Shown here piece after piece: positions 9,187 through 17,479 of a stretch of DNA of 64,000 nucleotides. A model generated the notes under the pieces. That model had not been told where the DNA came from, made no database searches, and saw only the letters and a list, made by a program, of their open reading frames with translations. This DNA comes from an uncultured Bacteroides sp. Its GTDB lineage: Bacteria; Bacteroidota; Bacteroidia; Bacteroidales; Bacteroidaceae. Position numbers and translations under genes: made by a program. How positions within the stretch are numbered: position 1 is the stretch's first letter; the number at the start of each line of letters is the position of its first letter. The DNA is taken from the NCBI GenBank assembly GCA_949294185.1, contig CASFGA010000007.1, positions 186,001 to 250,000 on the forward strand, in the 5' to 3' direction.

Positions 9187-10413
9187 CTAACCCTCCTTGC
9201 CTGCTTTATTCTTCTTATTTCTGTCCGGCGGCCCCGGCATAAACGGACTACGTTCAGTATCCTGAGAAAATTCCGCCGAGGGCATCATGCCTCTAAGCAC
9301 GGCCTCAGTCACCACTTGAGTTCCTTCGGCAATGCCTGAAGTTATTTCAGTATGCTGTCCGTCACTCAATCCAACCTCTACAGCATAAGCGGTAAAGCCA
9401 GTTTCATCCAGCATCCACACCTTATGAGGTGCGTCACAATCTGCAATGGAACGTTTCCCCACCAGCTGCGGTTCGGGTGTAAAACGCAACGCCTTATTCG
9501 AAACGACCAACACTCCTGTACGAGTATCCGTATAGATCGTTACATTTGCCGTCAATCGCGGCTTAAGCTTCAAGTCAGGATTGTCGGCCGTGATTACCAC
9601 TTCATAGGTCACGACAGTTTCAGATGTGGTACTGGCCGAACTGCTTGATGAACTGTTGGTACTTCCCAGACGAATCTGCCTTACAGTTCCTTCAAACACA
9701 TCATCGGGATAGGCATCGACCGTGAATGTCACGCGTGCGCCGTCGCGCACTCCGGCAATATCCGCCTCATCAACATCGGCCACAACCTGCATCTTGGTAA
9801 GGTCGGCCGCAATGTTAAACAATGTCGGAGTTTCAAACCCAGAAGCCACAGTCTGCCCCTCTTCCACATCCTTGCTAGTCACCACTCCATCGATGGGCGA
9901 AGTAATCGTGGCGTATGACAAATCACGTTCAGCCCGCGCCAGAGCCGCCTTGCTTTGCAGATAAGAACTTTGCGCACGCTGATAATTGTACACGCTTTCT
10001 TCGTAATCAGTATCACTGATAAGCTGTTTTTCATGCAAAGTGCGGTTTCGCTCATAAAGTTTCTTCTGATAGTCAAATTCCGCCTTGGCTCCATCGCATG
10101 TAGCGCGTGCCGACTCCAAGTCACTGAGCAGCGTCACCTTATCCATTTCGGCTATCAGCTGACCTTTTTTGACCACTGAATTATAGTCCACATAAATCTT
10201 GTCGATTATTCCGGACACTTGCGTACCCACCTGCACTTCTGTCACAGGTTCGATAGTTCCGGTCGCTGTAATGTAATTGCTCACATCGCCCTTGCGCACT
10301 GTCTCCGTGACAAAGTCCACCTTACTCTGAGCCTTCTGTCCCCCGAAAATCCAAAAGCATGCCGCAATGACAACAACCGCAGCAACCAGTGTAATGACAA
10401 CTTTCTTATTCAT
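9187..10413 (-). CDS. MacA-like periplasmic adaptor (HlyD/RND MFP family)
   Basis: Membrane fusion protein that connects the MacB-type permease to the TolC protein encoded upstream. The 408 residues open with a signal-anchor helix (about 5-24), then lipoyl halves (VGTQVSGIIDKIYVDYNSVV and ITSPIDGVVTSKDV) flanking a long coiled hairpin, and a beta-barrel. A serine/threonine-rich insert of about a dozen residues near 250-265 interrupts the barrel. The C-terminus is lysine-rich (NKKNKAGKEG). It is separated from tolC by ten bases and from the ATPase by three. Confidence 0.94.
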   Translation of the reverse strand: MNKKVVITLVAAVVVIAACFWIFGGQKAQSKVDFVTETVRKGDVSNYITATGTIEPVTEVQVGTQVSGIIDKIYVDYNSVVKKGQLIAEMDKVTLLSDLESARATCDGAKAEFDYQKKLYERNRTLHEKQLISDTDYEESVYNYQRAQSSYLQSKAALARAERDLSYATITSPIDGVVTSKDVEEGQTVASGFETPTLFNIAADLTKMQVVADVDEADIAGVRDGARVTFTVDAYPDDVFEGTVRQIRLGSTNSSSSSSASTTSETVVTYEVVITADNPDLKLKPRLTANVTIYTDTRTGVLVVSNKALRFTPEPQLVGKRSIADCDAPHKVWMLDETGFTAYAVEVGLSDGQHTEITSGIAEGTQVVTEAVLRGMMPSAEFSQDTERSPFMPGPPDRNKKNKAGKEG

Positions 10414-10423
10414 ATTTTCAATT

Positions 10424-11767
10424 TTATAGTTTTATCTCCCTCCCTGCATAGAAATTGAGCAAAGTGCGATTCAATATCGCCATATACTTAGCCTGCACGC
10501 GTTCCTGCTGTGCACTAAGCAGGTTGTTTTTCTCCGTAAGAAGCTCTACCGTATTCTTCATGCCTAAATCAAACTGCTCGCTCACCATATCAAAGCTCGC
10601 ACGACTACTTTTCAAGGTCGCCTCGGCGGCGGCATACTGCTGTTGGGCATTCAACGCATCCAGATAAAGCCCTTCGATAGTAGAATACAGTTCTTTTTGC
10701 TGGCTTATTAAGTCCAGTTGTACCGCATCATATTCCCATTTTGCCTTGCGAACCGCACTTTTTGTCTGACGCTGGTCGAAAATCGGTATGCTCAAATTAA
10801 CTCCTATCATGTTGTTCCATCCATATTTCATCTGTTGCGTCCAGCTGTTGCTGCTCGCGCTGTTCGTTGTGCTTGATGTAGATGCCGAAAGACTGACTGT
10901 AGGCATGTATCCGGCCTTTGCAGAAGAGATGGCCAGTTTGGCATTGTCGACAGAAAGCTTTCCACTCTGTATTTCCGGACGCACGGTAAGCGCCGTCTGA
11001 TATACATCTTCTTGAGAAGGAAGCAGCTCCATCACATGCTCGTCGCTCAATTCAGGAAGTGCAAGATTCATTTCCGCCGAACCGTCCAATTCCAGCAACT
11101 GCTTGAGCTGAAGTTTATAATTGCGTAACGCACTCTCCGCCGACACCACCTGATAACGGTCATTGCTTACCTGAGCCTCCAGCTGCGCCAAATCAGCTTT
11201 TGAAATGTCTCCTGCGGCAAAAAGCTCTTTCGCCCGTTCATAAGTGGCCTGACTCACCTGCAATGTACCCTCGTTGATAGCCACCGACTCATCGGCATAA
11301 AGTATCTGTATGAAAAGCTGGGCTATCTGTTCCTTCAGCATGTTCTCGGTTTCTGCCACAGTGAGCTGTGCAATGTCCCGGTCAGTCTTTCGCTGCTTGA
11401 GGCTGTTCAGCCGCTGCCCTCCGTTCCACAGTGTCCACTGTGCATTCAGGCTATAGTTACCATTATAGGTGGTCTTGTTGTTGCTGCTGATAATCTCGGT
11501 ACCGTTGACAGTCGCACTGCTCTCCTGATAAGGACGGTTTACCACATTATGCCCCGTGCCGAATGACAAACTTGGGAAGAGTGCGGCCTTGGCCGTCTTT
11601 ATATCCTCTTCGCTCTCTTGCAGCGAGATTCTGTTCTGCTGAAGTTGGATGTTTTTTTCCATTGCATAGTTGATGCAGTCTTCCAAAGTCCACATTCTGC
11701 CCTCTTGTGCCGACAGCATCAAGGCAAAAGTCAGCATCACAATAAAACACACATTCCTTTGTTTCAT
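10424..11767 (-). CDS. TolC-family outer-membrane efflux channel
   Basis: Outer-membrane channel of the MacAB-type exporter. With the start at 11767 it has 447 residues: a signal peptide (MKQRNVCFIVMLTFALMLSA), then WTLEDCINYAMEKNIQLQQN, which opens the first OEP (PF02321) repeat, and a second repeat from about residue 235 with long alanine- and glutamine-rich helices. The frame is open to 11854, but the extension has no signal sequence and contains a promoter element at 11795-11802, so the internal ATG is preferred. It is the first gene of the operon and is divergent from the cytochrome bd operon. Confidence 0.94.
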   Translation of the reverse strand: MKQRNVCFIVMLTFALMLSAQEGRMWTLEDCINYAMEKNIQLQQNRISLQESEEDIKTAKAALFPSLSFGTGHNVVNRPYQESSATVNGTEIISSNNKTTYNGNYSLNAQWTLWNGGQRLNSLKQRKTDRDIAQLTVAETENMLKEQIAQLFIQILYADESVAINEGTLQVSQATYERAKELFAAGDISKADLAQLEAQVSNDRYQVVSAESALRNYKLQLKQLLELDGSAEMNLALPELSDEHVMELLPSQEDVYQTALTVRPEIQSGKLSVDNAKLAISSAKAGYMPTVSLSASTSSTTNSASSNSWTQQMKYGWNNMIGVNLSIPIFDQRQTKSAVRKAKWEYDAVQLDLISQQKELYSTIEGLYLDALNAQQQYAAAEATLKSSRASFDMVSEQFDLGMKNTVELLTEKNNLLSAQQERVQAKYMAILNRTLLNFYAGREIKL

Positions 11768-11794
11768 ATTTTCTCCCTTTATTATTTTGTGCAA

Positions 11795-11826
11795 CAAAAG
11801 TAATCCACCCCATACAAAAGTGCAAG
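11795..11826 (-). promoter_or_regulatory. Promoter of the tolC-macAB operon
   Basis: Minus strand TACTTTTG at 11795-11802 matches TAnnTTTG. A CTTG at 11823-11826 lies 20 bases upstream, one base off the TTTG consensus. The predicted start near 11788 leaves a leader of about 20 bases. Confidence 0.6.
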
Positions 11827-11862
11827 CCGGATAGATTTCCGCACATTTTATCAAGACAAACC

Positions 11863-11893
11863 CTTGTTTTTTGCCGACAAATCATTTTCTTTG
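11863..11893 (+). promoter_or_regulatory. Possible promoter of the DUF4492-cydAB operon
   Basis: CTTG at 11863-11866 and TTTCTTTG at 11886-11893 are 19 bases apart, each one base off consensus. It would give a leader of about 24 bases before 11924. Weak match, offered because no better site lies in the divergent gap. Confidence 0.35.
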
Positions 11894-11923
11894 CAATCAT
11901 TATAAAAATGAATCCACACAAAC

Positions 11924-12139
11924 ATGATACAGAAACAGATTATCACCATCTATAAGTTCTACAGAGACGGATTCCGTGAGATGACATGGGGGCGTATACT
12001 GTGGATTATTATTCTGATAAAACTGTTTGTGATGTTCTTTATCCTGAAGCTGTTCTTCTTCCCATCATTCCTGAAAGGCATGAGCACGGATGAAAAGCAA
12101 GACTATATAGCTACAGAATTGGTAAACAGAATGCATTAA
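11924..12139 (+). CDS. DUF4492 small membrane protein of the cytochrome bd operon
   Basis: A 71-residue protein with one hydrophobic segment (about residues 22-48, ILWIIILIKLFVMFFILKLF), a basic N-terminal face (KFYRDGFREMTWG) and a short acidic tail. The pattern YKFYRDGFREMTWGR is characteristic of DUF4492, which is repeatedly found just ahead of cydA in Bacteroidetes. It ends 11 bases before cydA. Its role is not established; by analogy with small subunits such as CydX it may stabilise the oxidase, which is inference. Confidence 0.85.
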   Translation: MIQKQIITIYKFYRDGFREMTWGRILWIIILIKLFVMFFILKLFFFPSFLKGMSTDEKQDYIATELVNRMH

Positions 12140-12150
12140 AATAAAAAATT

Positions 12151-13641
12151 ATGTTAGAAACTATCGACCTATCGATGATCAACTGGGCAAGAGCTCAGTT
12201 TGCACTTACCGCCATCTACCACTGGCTGTTTGTTCCCCTCACTTTGGGACTGGCTGTGATAATGGGCATTATGGAAACGCTCTACGTGGCCTCGGGCAAC
12301 GAATTTTGGAAAAGGACTGCCCAATTTTGGATGAAGCTGTTCGGCATAAACTTTGCCATCGGAGTCGCGACGGGACTTATCCTGGAATTTCAGTTCGGGA
12401 CGAACTGGAGCAATTACTCTTGGTTTGTAGGCGACATATTCGGTGCCCCGCTGGCCATCGAGGGCATTCTGGCCTTTTTCATGGAGGCCACATTCGTCGC
12501 CGTCATGTTTTTTGGATGGAACAAGGTGAGCAAAAAGTTTCATCTGGCTTCAACGTGGCTCACGGGACTGGGGGCAACCATCTCCGCATGGTGGATTCTG
12601 GTAGCCAATTCATGGATGCAATATCCTGTGGGTATGGAATTCAATCCTGAAACAATGCGAAATGAAATGGTTGACTTCATGGCTGTAGCCTTTTCACCGG
12701 TCGCCGTAACGAAATTCCTGCACACCGTGCTGAGCAGTTGGATTGTAGGAGCGGCTTTCGTCACAGGAGTCAGTGCATGGTATCTGATTCGGAAGCGCGA
12801 AAAGGATTTTGCTCTCGCCAGTATGCGGGTCGCTGCCTCTGTCGGGCTGCTTGCCGCACTGGTAACAGCCGCCACAGGCGACAAGTCCGCCTATCAGGTG
12901 GCACAGGTACAACCTATGAAACTGGCCGTTATGGAAGGTCTGTACGAAGGAGGCACTCATGAACCGCTCACTGTGATAGGCCCTGTCAAGATTCCTGAAA
13001 TGCTTTCCATCCTGGCAACACGCGAAGCCGAAGGGTATGTGCCGGGAATCAACGACATCCTTAATGGAGGATACCAATTGGCCGACGGAACAACAGCTCT
13101 TTCAGCCAATGAAAAAATGGAAAGGGGGAAGAAAGCGATAGCAGCCCTTGCCGATTTCCGGAAAGCAAAAGAGGCTGGCGATGAAACTGCCGCAGAAGCC
13201 GCCCGTCAAACGCTTGACGAAAACATGCCTTATTTCGGATACGGATATATAAAAGATACCGAAGCACTCGTTCCACATGTAGGAATGATGTTTTGGGCTT
13301 TTCGTGTGATGGTAGGACTGGGCATGTATTTCATCGTATTCTTCCTTCTGATTCTGTTCCTGAGCCGGAAAAAATGTCTGGACAAAGCAAACTGGCTGCA
13401 CTACGTGGCTTTATGGACAATTCCTTTGGCCTACATCGCCAGTCATGCCGGATGGCTTGTCGCGGAAGTGGGACGCCAACCGTGGACGATTCAGGACATG
13501 CTCCCGGTCAACGCCGCCATATCCAAACTGGATGCAGGCTCCGTACAGACTACATTCTTCATCTTCCTCGTCATGTTTACCGTATTGCTGATCGCCGAAG
13601 CAGGCATCATGGTAAAAGCCATCAGGAAAGGAGTCGACTGA
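12151..13641 (+). CDS. cydA: Cytochrome bd ubiquinol/menaquinol oxidase subunit I
   Basis: Haem-bearing subunit of the bd-type terminal oxidase, which reduces O2 to water with quinol electrons and lets strict anaerobes use or scavenge trace oxygen. The 496 residues include RAQFALTAIYHWLFVPLTLG with H24 (haem ligand region), GLILEFQFGTNWSNYSWFVG, KFLHTVLSSWIVGA with the haem b ligand histidine, and EVGRQPWTIQDMLPV near the end. The Q-loop side holds an alanine-rich charged insert (about residues 310-350), common in this phylum. It lies in an operon with DUF4492 upstream and cydB 44 bases downstream. Confidence 0.97.
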   Translation: MLETIDLSMINWARAQFALTAIYHWLFVPLTLGLAVIMGIMETLYVASGNEFWKRTAQFWMKLFGINFAIGVATGLILEFQFGTNWSNYSWFVGDIFGAPLAIEGILAFFMEATFVAVMFFGWNKVSKKFHLASTWLTGLGATISAWWILVANSWMQYPVGMEFNPETMRNEMVDFMAVAFSPVAVTKFLHTVLSSWIVGAAFVTGVSAWYLIRKREKDFALASMRVAASVGLLAALVTAATGDKSAYQVAQVQPMKLAVMEGLYEGGTHEPLTVIGPVKIPEMLSILATREAEGYVPGINDILNGGYQLADGTTALSANEKMERGKKAIAALADFRKAKEAGDETAAEAARQTLDENMPYFGYGYIKDTEALVPHVGMMFWAFRVMVGLGMYFIVFFLLILFLSRKKCLDKANWLHYVALWTIPLAYIASHAGWLVAEVGRQPWTIQDMLPVNAAISKLDAGSVQTTFFIFLVMFTVLLIAEAGIMVKAIRKGVD

Positions 13642-13685
13642 CAAGAAAATAGAATCTTCAAACCATTATTTAATCAAGTTTATCT

Positions 13686-14837
13686 ATGGACACAACCTAT
13701 ATATTCCTGCAACATTATTGGTGGTTCCTCGTTTCTCTGCTGGGAGCCTTACTGGTCTTCCTGCTTTTCGTGCAGGGAGGAAATTCGCTGCTCTTCCGTT
13801 TAGGGACTACGGAAGAAGAACGCAGTCTGCTTGTCAACTCTACGGGACGGAAATGGGAATTCACCTTTACCACACTCGTAACCTTTGGCGGCGCATTTTT
13901 CGCTTCGTTCCCGCTATTCTACAGCACCAGTTTCGGCGGAGCCTACTGGCTGTGGATGATCATTCTGTTCAGCTTCGTGCTCCAGGCCGTATCCTACGAA
14001 TTTCAGTCGAAATTGGGAAATCTGCTCGGCAAGCGCACTTACCAGTATTTTCTGGTGATAAACGGTGTGGTAGGCCCGGTGTTATTGGGAGCTGCCGTAG
14101 CCACCTTTTTCAACGGATCCGGCTTTGTGGTCAGCAAAAGCAATCTGACCGACGAGATGATGCCTGTCATCAGCCACTGGGTCAACGGATGGCACGGACT
14201 GGATGCTTTCGGCGACCCGTGGAATATCCTTCTCGGTCTCGCCGTATTCTTTCTCGCGCGACTGTTGGGCAATCTGTATTTCATCAACAACATACGTGAA
14301 GAGAAGCTTACACTCCGCTGCCGCCGTCAGCTGATAACGGATGCGGTTCCGTTTCTGGTATTCTTTCTGGCTTTTGTAATACGCACACTGCTGAAAGACG
14401 GCTTTGCAGTAAATCCGAACACAGGCCTTATCTTCATGGAGCCGTTCAAATATTTCAACAATCTGGTGGATATGCCCTGTCTTCTCATACTCTTCCTGAT
14501 CGGAGTGGCGGGTGTCCTTTTCGGGACAGGCAAGAGTATATTCAGCAAGACCTACACACGCGGCATCTGGTTTGCCGGAACGGGAACCGTGCTTGTCGTT
14601 CTGTCTTTATTGCTGTGTGCAGGATATAACCATACCGCCTATTATCCTTCTACGGCCGACCTGCAAAGTTCGCTCACGATAGCCAACAGCTGTTCCAGCC
14701 AGTTTACACTGAAGACTATGGCCTACGTATCCATCCTTGTGCCTTTCGTTCTGGCCTACATCGTCTATGCATGGCGCGCCATCGACCGCAGGCCGATTAC
14801 GCCGGAAGAACTGAAACGAGACGAACACAAATATTAA
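13686..14837 (+). CDS. cydB: Cytochrome bd oxidase subunit II
   Basis: Second membrane subunit of the bd oxidase. The 383 residues form about eight to nine hydrophobic helices and begin with YIFLQHYWWFLVSLLGALLVFLLFVQGGN, the usual CydB opening. WVNGWHGLDAFGDPWNILLG and the C-terminal helix before WRAIDRRPIT fit Bacteroidetes CydB. A perfect 12-bp hairpin follows the stop. Confidence 0.95.
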   Translation: MDTTYIFLQHYWWFLVSLLGALLVFLLFVQGGNSLLFRLGTTEEERSLLVNSTGRKWEFTFTTLVTFGGAFFASFPLFYSTSFGGAYWLWMIILFSFVLQAVSYEFQSKLGNLLGKRTYQYFLVINGVVGPVLLGAAVATFFNGSGFVVSKSNLTDEMMPVISHWVNGWHGLDAFGDPWNILLGLAVFFLARLLGNLYFINNIREEKLTLRCRRQLITDAVPFLVFFLAFVIRTLLKDGFAVNPNTGLIFMEPFKYFNNLVDMPCLLILFLIGVAGVLFGTGKSIFSKTYTRGIWFAGTGTVLVVLSLLLCAGYNHTAYYPSTADLQSSLTIANSCSSQFTLKTMAYVSILVPFVLAYIVYAWRAIDRRPITPEELKRDEHKY

Positions 14838-14849
14838 AACAACCTTTAC

Positions 14850-14892
14850 AGACAGCCGGACACCACCTCCACTATGGAAAGTCCGGCTGTCT
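14850..14892 (+). terminator. Hairpin after cydB
   Basis: AGACAGCCGGAC at 14850-14861 is perfectly complementary to GTCCGGCTGTCT at 14881-14892, with a 19-base loop. There is no clear T run on either side, so it may be a terminator needing other factors or a 3'-end stabilising stem. Confidence 0.5.
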
Positions 14893-15060
14893 GCACAACC
14901 AGACCCAACCTGACCCCCATCCGGTTTCGTTCCGCCCCATCCGAAGCTGATTTTCCACATAACGAAAACTCCGTTCCAACAAAGACAAAACAATTTTTAT
15001 CCGCGGAAAGAAAAATCCTTTATTTCCTCTCCCGTTCTTCTTCAAACGAATCTAAATCTT

Positions 15061-15068
15061 TATCTTTG
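15061..15068 (+). promoter_or_regulatory. -7 element for nhaC
   Basis: TATCTTTG matches TAnnTTTG. Transcription would begin near 15075, about 22 bases before the ATG at 15097. No convincing -33 TTTG is seen. Confidence 0.55.
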
Positions 15069-15096
15069 CCCGAAAAAACGAACAGTTCAAAGTCTG

Positions 15097-16401
15097 ATGA
15101 AACTCAAGCAACCGACTCCGATTACAAACAAGCCGAAGGCGTGGGCTTTAAGTCCCTTGATAGTCTTCTTATGCCTTTATCTGATAACCTCCATCCTCAT
15201 AAACGATTTCTACAAAGTCCCCATAACAGTAGCCTTCATGGCATCATCCGTCTATGCCGTGGCCATCACAAAGGGATTAAGCCTTAACGACCGCATCCTT
15301 CAATACTCATCGGGCGCCGCCAACAAAAACATCATGCTGATGATCTGGATATTCATCATGGCGGGAGCCTTTGCCAAATCGGCCGAAGCCATGGGCGCAA
15401 TAAACGCGACCGTAAACCTCACGCTTCAGCTGCTGCCCGACAATCTGCTGCTTGCAGGCATATTCCTCGCCTCCTGCTTTATCTCCCTGTCGATAGGCAC
15501 ATCAGTAGGCACCATTGTGACTCTTGTTCCTGTGGCTGCGGGCATAGCAGACAAGACCGACATCGGCATGCCGCTCATAACCGCCCTTGTCATAGGGGGC
15601 GCCTTCTTCGGCGATAATCTTTCTTTCATCTCCGATACCACCATTGCGGCTACCCGAACGCAGGGTTGCGCCATGCGCGACAAGTTCAGGACCAATTTCC
15701 TAATCGCCCTGCCCGCCGCCATACTGGTCTTTATCTATTACATAATATGCGGAACAGAGATGGAAACCGTCCAAGACACGCAGACTGTGGAATGGGGAAA
15801 AGTAGTGCCCTACATTATCGTACTGGGAACGGCCATTGCCGGTGTAAACGTAACGCTGGTTCTGCTTTTGGGAATTCTTTCTACCGGCATCATCGGCCTG
15901 CTTTACGGGAGTTTCGACCTGTTCGGATGGTTCAGCGCGATGGGAACAGGCATCATCGGCATGGGAGAACTCATCATCATCACGCTGATGGCAGGAGGAA
16001 TGCTGGAGCTGATACGCTTCAACGGAGGCATCGACTATATCCTTTACCGGCTCAGCAAGCATGTCAACGGCAAGCGTGGAGGGGAATTCTGCATCGCTTC
16101 CTTAGTCAGTCTTGCCAATATCTGCACGGCAAACAACACGATTGCCATCATCACCGTAGGGCCTTTGGCCAACCAGATTGCCGAAAGATACAGGATAGAC
16201 AAGAGAAGAAGTGCCAGTATTCTTGACATATTCTCCTGCGTTGTCCAGGGAATTATCCCTTACGGTGCACAGATGCTTATTGCAGCCGAACTGACAGGCC
16301 TTTCCCCGCTGAGCATCATCGGCTATCTCTATTATCCCATGCTCTTGGGATGCATCGCCTTGCTCAGCATCGTGTTCCGCTATCCCCGCCGATATGCCTG
16401 A
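15097..16401 (+). CDS. nhaC: NhaC-family Na+/H+ antiporter
   Basis: Inner-membrane ion antiporter that expels sodium in exchange for protons, or a dicarboxylate-type relative. The 434 residues contain about 11 membrane helices and NhaC-family landmarks: SIGTSVGTIVTLVPVAAGIA, GGAFFGDNLSFISDTTIAAT and ANNTIAIITVGPLA. It stands alone with its own promoter between cydAB and the tRNA genes. Family membership is firm; the physiological cation is not shown. Confidence 0.9.
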   Translation: MKLKQPTPITNKPKAWALSPLIVFLCLYLITSILINDFYKVPITVAFMASSVYAVAITKGLSLNDRILQYSSGAANKNIMLMIWIFIMAGAFAKSAEAMGAINATVNLTLQLLPDNLLLAGIFLASCFISLSIGTSVGTIVTLVPVAAGIADKTDIGMPLITALVIGGAFFGDNLSFISDTTIAATRTQGCAMRDKFRTNFLIALPAAILVFIYYIICGTEMETVQDTQTVEWGKVVPYIIVLGTAIAGVNVTLVLLLGILSTGIIGLLYGSFDLFGWFSAMGTGIIGMGELIIITLMAGGMLELIRFNGGIDYILYRLSKHVNGKRGGEFCIASLVSLANICTANNTIAIITVGPLANQIAERYRIDKRRSASILDIFSCVVQGIIPYGAQMLIAAELTGLSPLSIIGYLYYPMLLGCIALLSIVFRYPRRYA

Positions 16402-16422
16402 CAAAAAAACGAGAGCAGATTA

Positions 16423-16454
16423 TTTGTACAATTCAAAAGAAAAGTCTACCTTTG
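16423..16454 (+). promoter_or_regulatory. Consensus promoter of the tRNA-Arg pair
   Basis: TTTG at 16423-16426 and TACCTTTG at 16447-16454 are exactly 20 bases apart: a full match to the Bacteroidetes promoter. The predicted start near 16461 is about 12 bases before the first tRNA. Confidence 0.85.
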
Positions 16455-16472
16455 CACCACAAAAACAAGGAT

Positions 16473-16546
<74 letters not shown>

Positions 16547-16571
16547 CGAAGCTTTACAATTTACAAAGGAT

Positions 16572-16645
<74 letters not shown>

Positions 16646-16719
16646 CCACCTGCTTCTCATTTCCCGCCGCACAATCATTTCACTTTCATAAATCACGGAA
16701 AGGTTTCCAATGCACCCAC

Positions 16720-16760
16720 AAAAAATGCGTGCGCCTCACGAATCACTTCGCAAGGCACGC
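16720..16760 (-). terminator. Strong intrinsic terminator
   Basis: On the minus strand, five pairs (16727-16731 with 16756-16760), a two-base bulge at 16732-16733, and nine pairs (16734-16742 with 16747-16755) with two G-U wobbles enclose a four-base loop. Six T follow (16720-16725). It ends either the regulator operon (stop at 16871) or a separate small RNA. Confidence 0.8.
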
Positions 16761-16816
16761 CCAACTAATAACTAACTTCTTTTACTTTTGTGGTTTACGT
16801 AATTTCTATATGACTA
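16720..16816 (-). ncRNA. Candidate small RNA of about 97 nt
   Basis: A near-consensus promoter on the minus strand (ATTG at 16851-16854, 20 bases, TACCTTTG at 16823-16830) lies between the stop of the LuxR-type gene and a strong terminator. A transcript from about 16816 to 16720 would have an unstructured A/T-rich 5' half and a terminal hairpin, as many Bacteroides small RNAs do. No ORF of note lies in it. It could equally be the 3' UTR of the regulator operon with a chance promoter match. Confidence 0.4.
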
Positions 16817-16822
16817 ACGATG

Positions 16823-16854
16823 CAAAGGTAAGCGATTCCGGCTGACCGCACAAT
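16823..16854 (-). promoter_or_regulatory. Promoter for the candidate small RNA
   Basis: Minus strand ATTG-N20-TACCTTTG: the -7 element is a full match and the -33 element is one base off. It lies 17-48 bases after the end of the LuxR-type gene coding sequence. Confidence 0.5.
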
Positions 16855-16870
16855 ACCTAAATGTTGGTAT

Positions 16871-17479
16871 TTACACATTAAGCTTGACTTCATTCAGCTC
16901 CACCAGTTTGTTTACAATCGCGTATATCGTCAAACCGGCAGCCGAATGTATCTGCAACTTCCGGGTAATGTTGCGCCGGTGCGTAATTACTGTATGTACC
17001 GAGATATAAAGCTTTTCCGCTATCTCCTTGTTCGTCATTCCCCTCACAATACAGCCAACAATCTCCTTTTCACGTTGGCTAAGTGAATTCTGGTCATTGT
17101 CATCCCCATCGTCCACATTCATCAACGAAGAAATCTTATGCCCCAGCGAATCAATGTCATCAAACAGACTGATGCTTTCATCGTATCCTTTCAGCTGATT
17201 GGCATCCACCACCGCCGAAATCAGGGAGACAAGCTTCATTTCTGCATGAGGATATTGCTCTTTGAAAGCTTCCGCATCAAACCATCCCTCAAACAACGGA
17301 TTTATAATCAGGATATCCGGCCGGTGCGCCTCCATATAGTGCAGCAGCCCCTCTTTCGATGTAATTTCTATCGTCTGAATATTCAATTCAGGCAAACGTT
17401 TCAGCGCTACAGCCAGTCCGCCACGGATAATCAGCGAAGCTTCAGCTATGGCAATATGTATGGTTTCCTGAGATTTCAT
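16871..17479 (-). CDS. LuxR/NarL-type regulator with degenerate receiver
   Basis: Transcription factor of 202 residues. The C-terminal helix-turn-helix is clear: LSQREKEIVGCIVRGMTNKE, then IAEKLYISVHTVITHRRNI. The N-terminal half follows receiver topology (HIAIAEASLIIRGGLAVAL; HRPDILIINPLF), but the acidic pocket is absent (IAEAS) and the phospho-acceptor aspartate is N60, so it is unlikely to be switched by phosphorylation. Its ATG overlaps the stop of the hemerythrin-like gene by four bases (ATGA), implying translational coupling. Control by the partner protein or by a ligand is inferred from this pairing. Confidence 0.9.
   Translation of the reverse strand: MKSQETIHIAIAEASLIIRGGLAVALKRLPELNIQTIEITSKEGLLHYMEAHRPDILIINPLFEGWFDAEAFKEQYPHAEMKLVSLISAVVDANQLKGYDESISLFDDIDSLGHKISSLMNVDDGDDNDQNSLSQREKEIVGCIVRGMTNKEIAEKLYISVHTVITHRRNITRKLQIHSAAGLTIYAIVNKLVELNEVKLNV

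Noticed and set aside
16783..16790. Plus-strand TAnnTTTG (TACTTTTG) between the tRNAs and the LuxR-type gene
   Set aside because: It has no -33 partner and would transcribe into the end of a convergent gene; probably chance.
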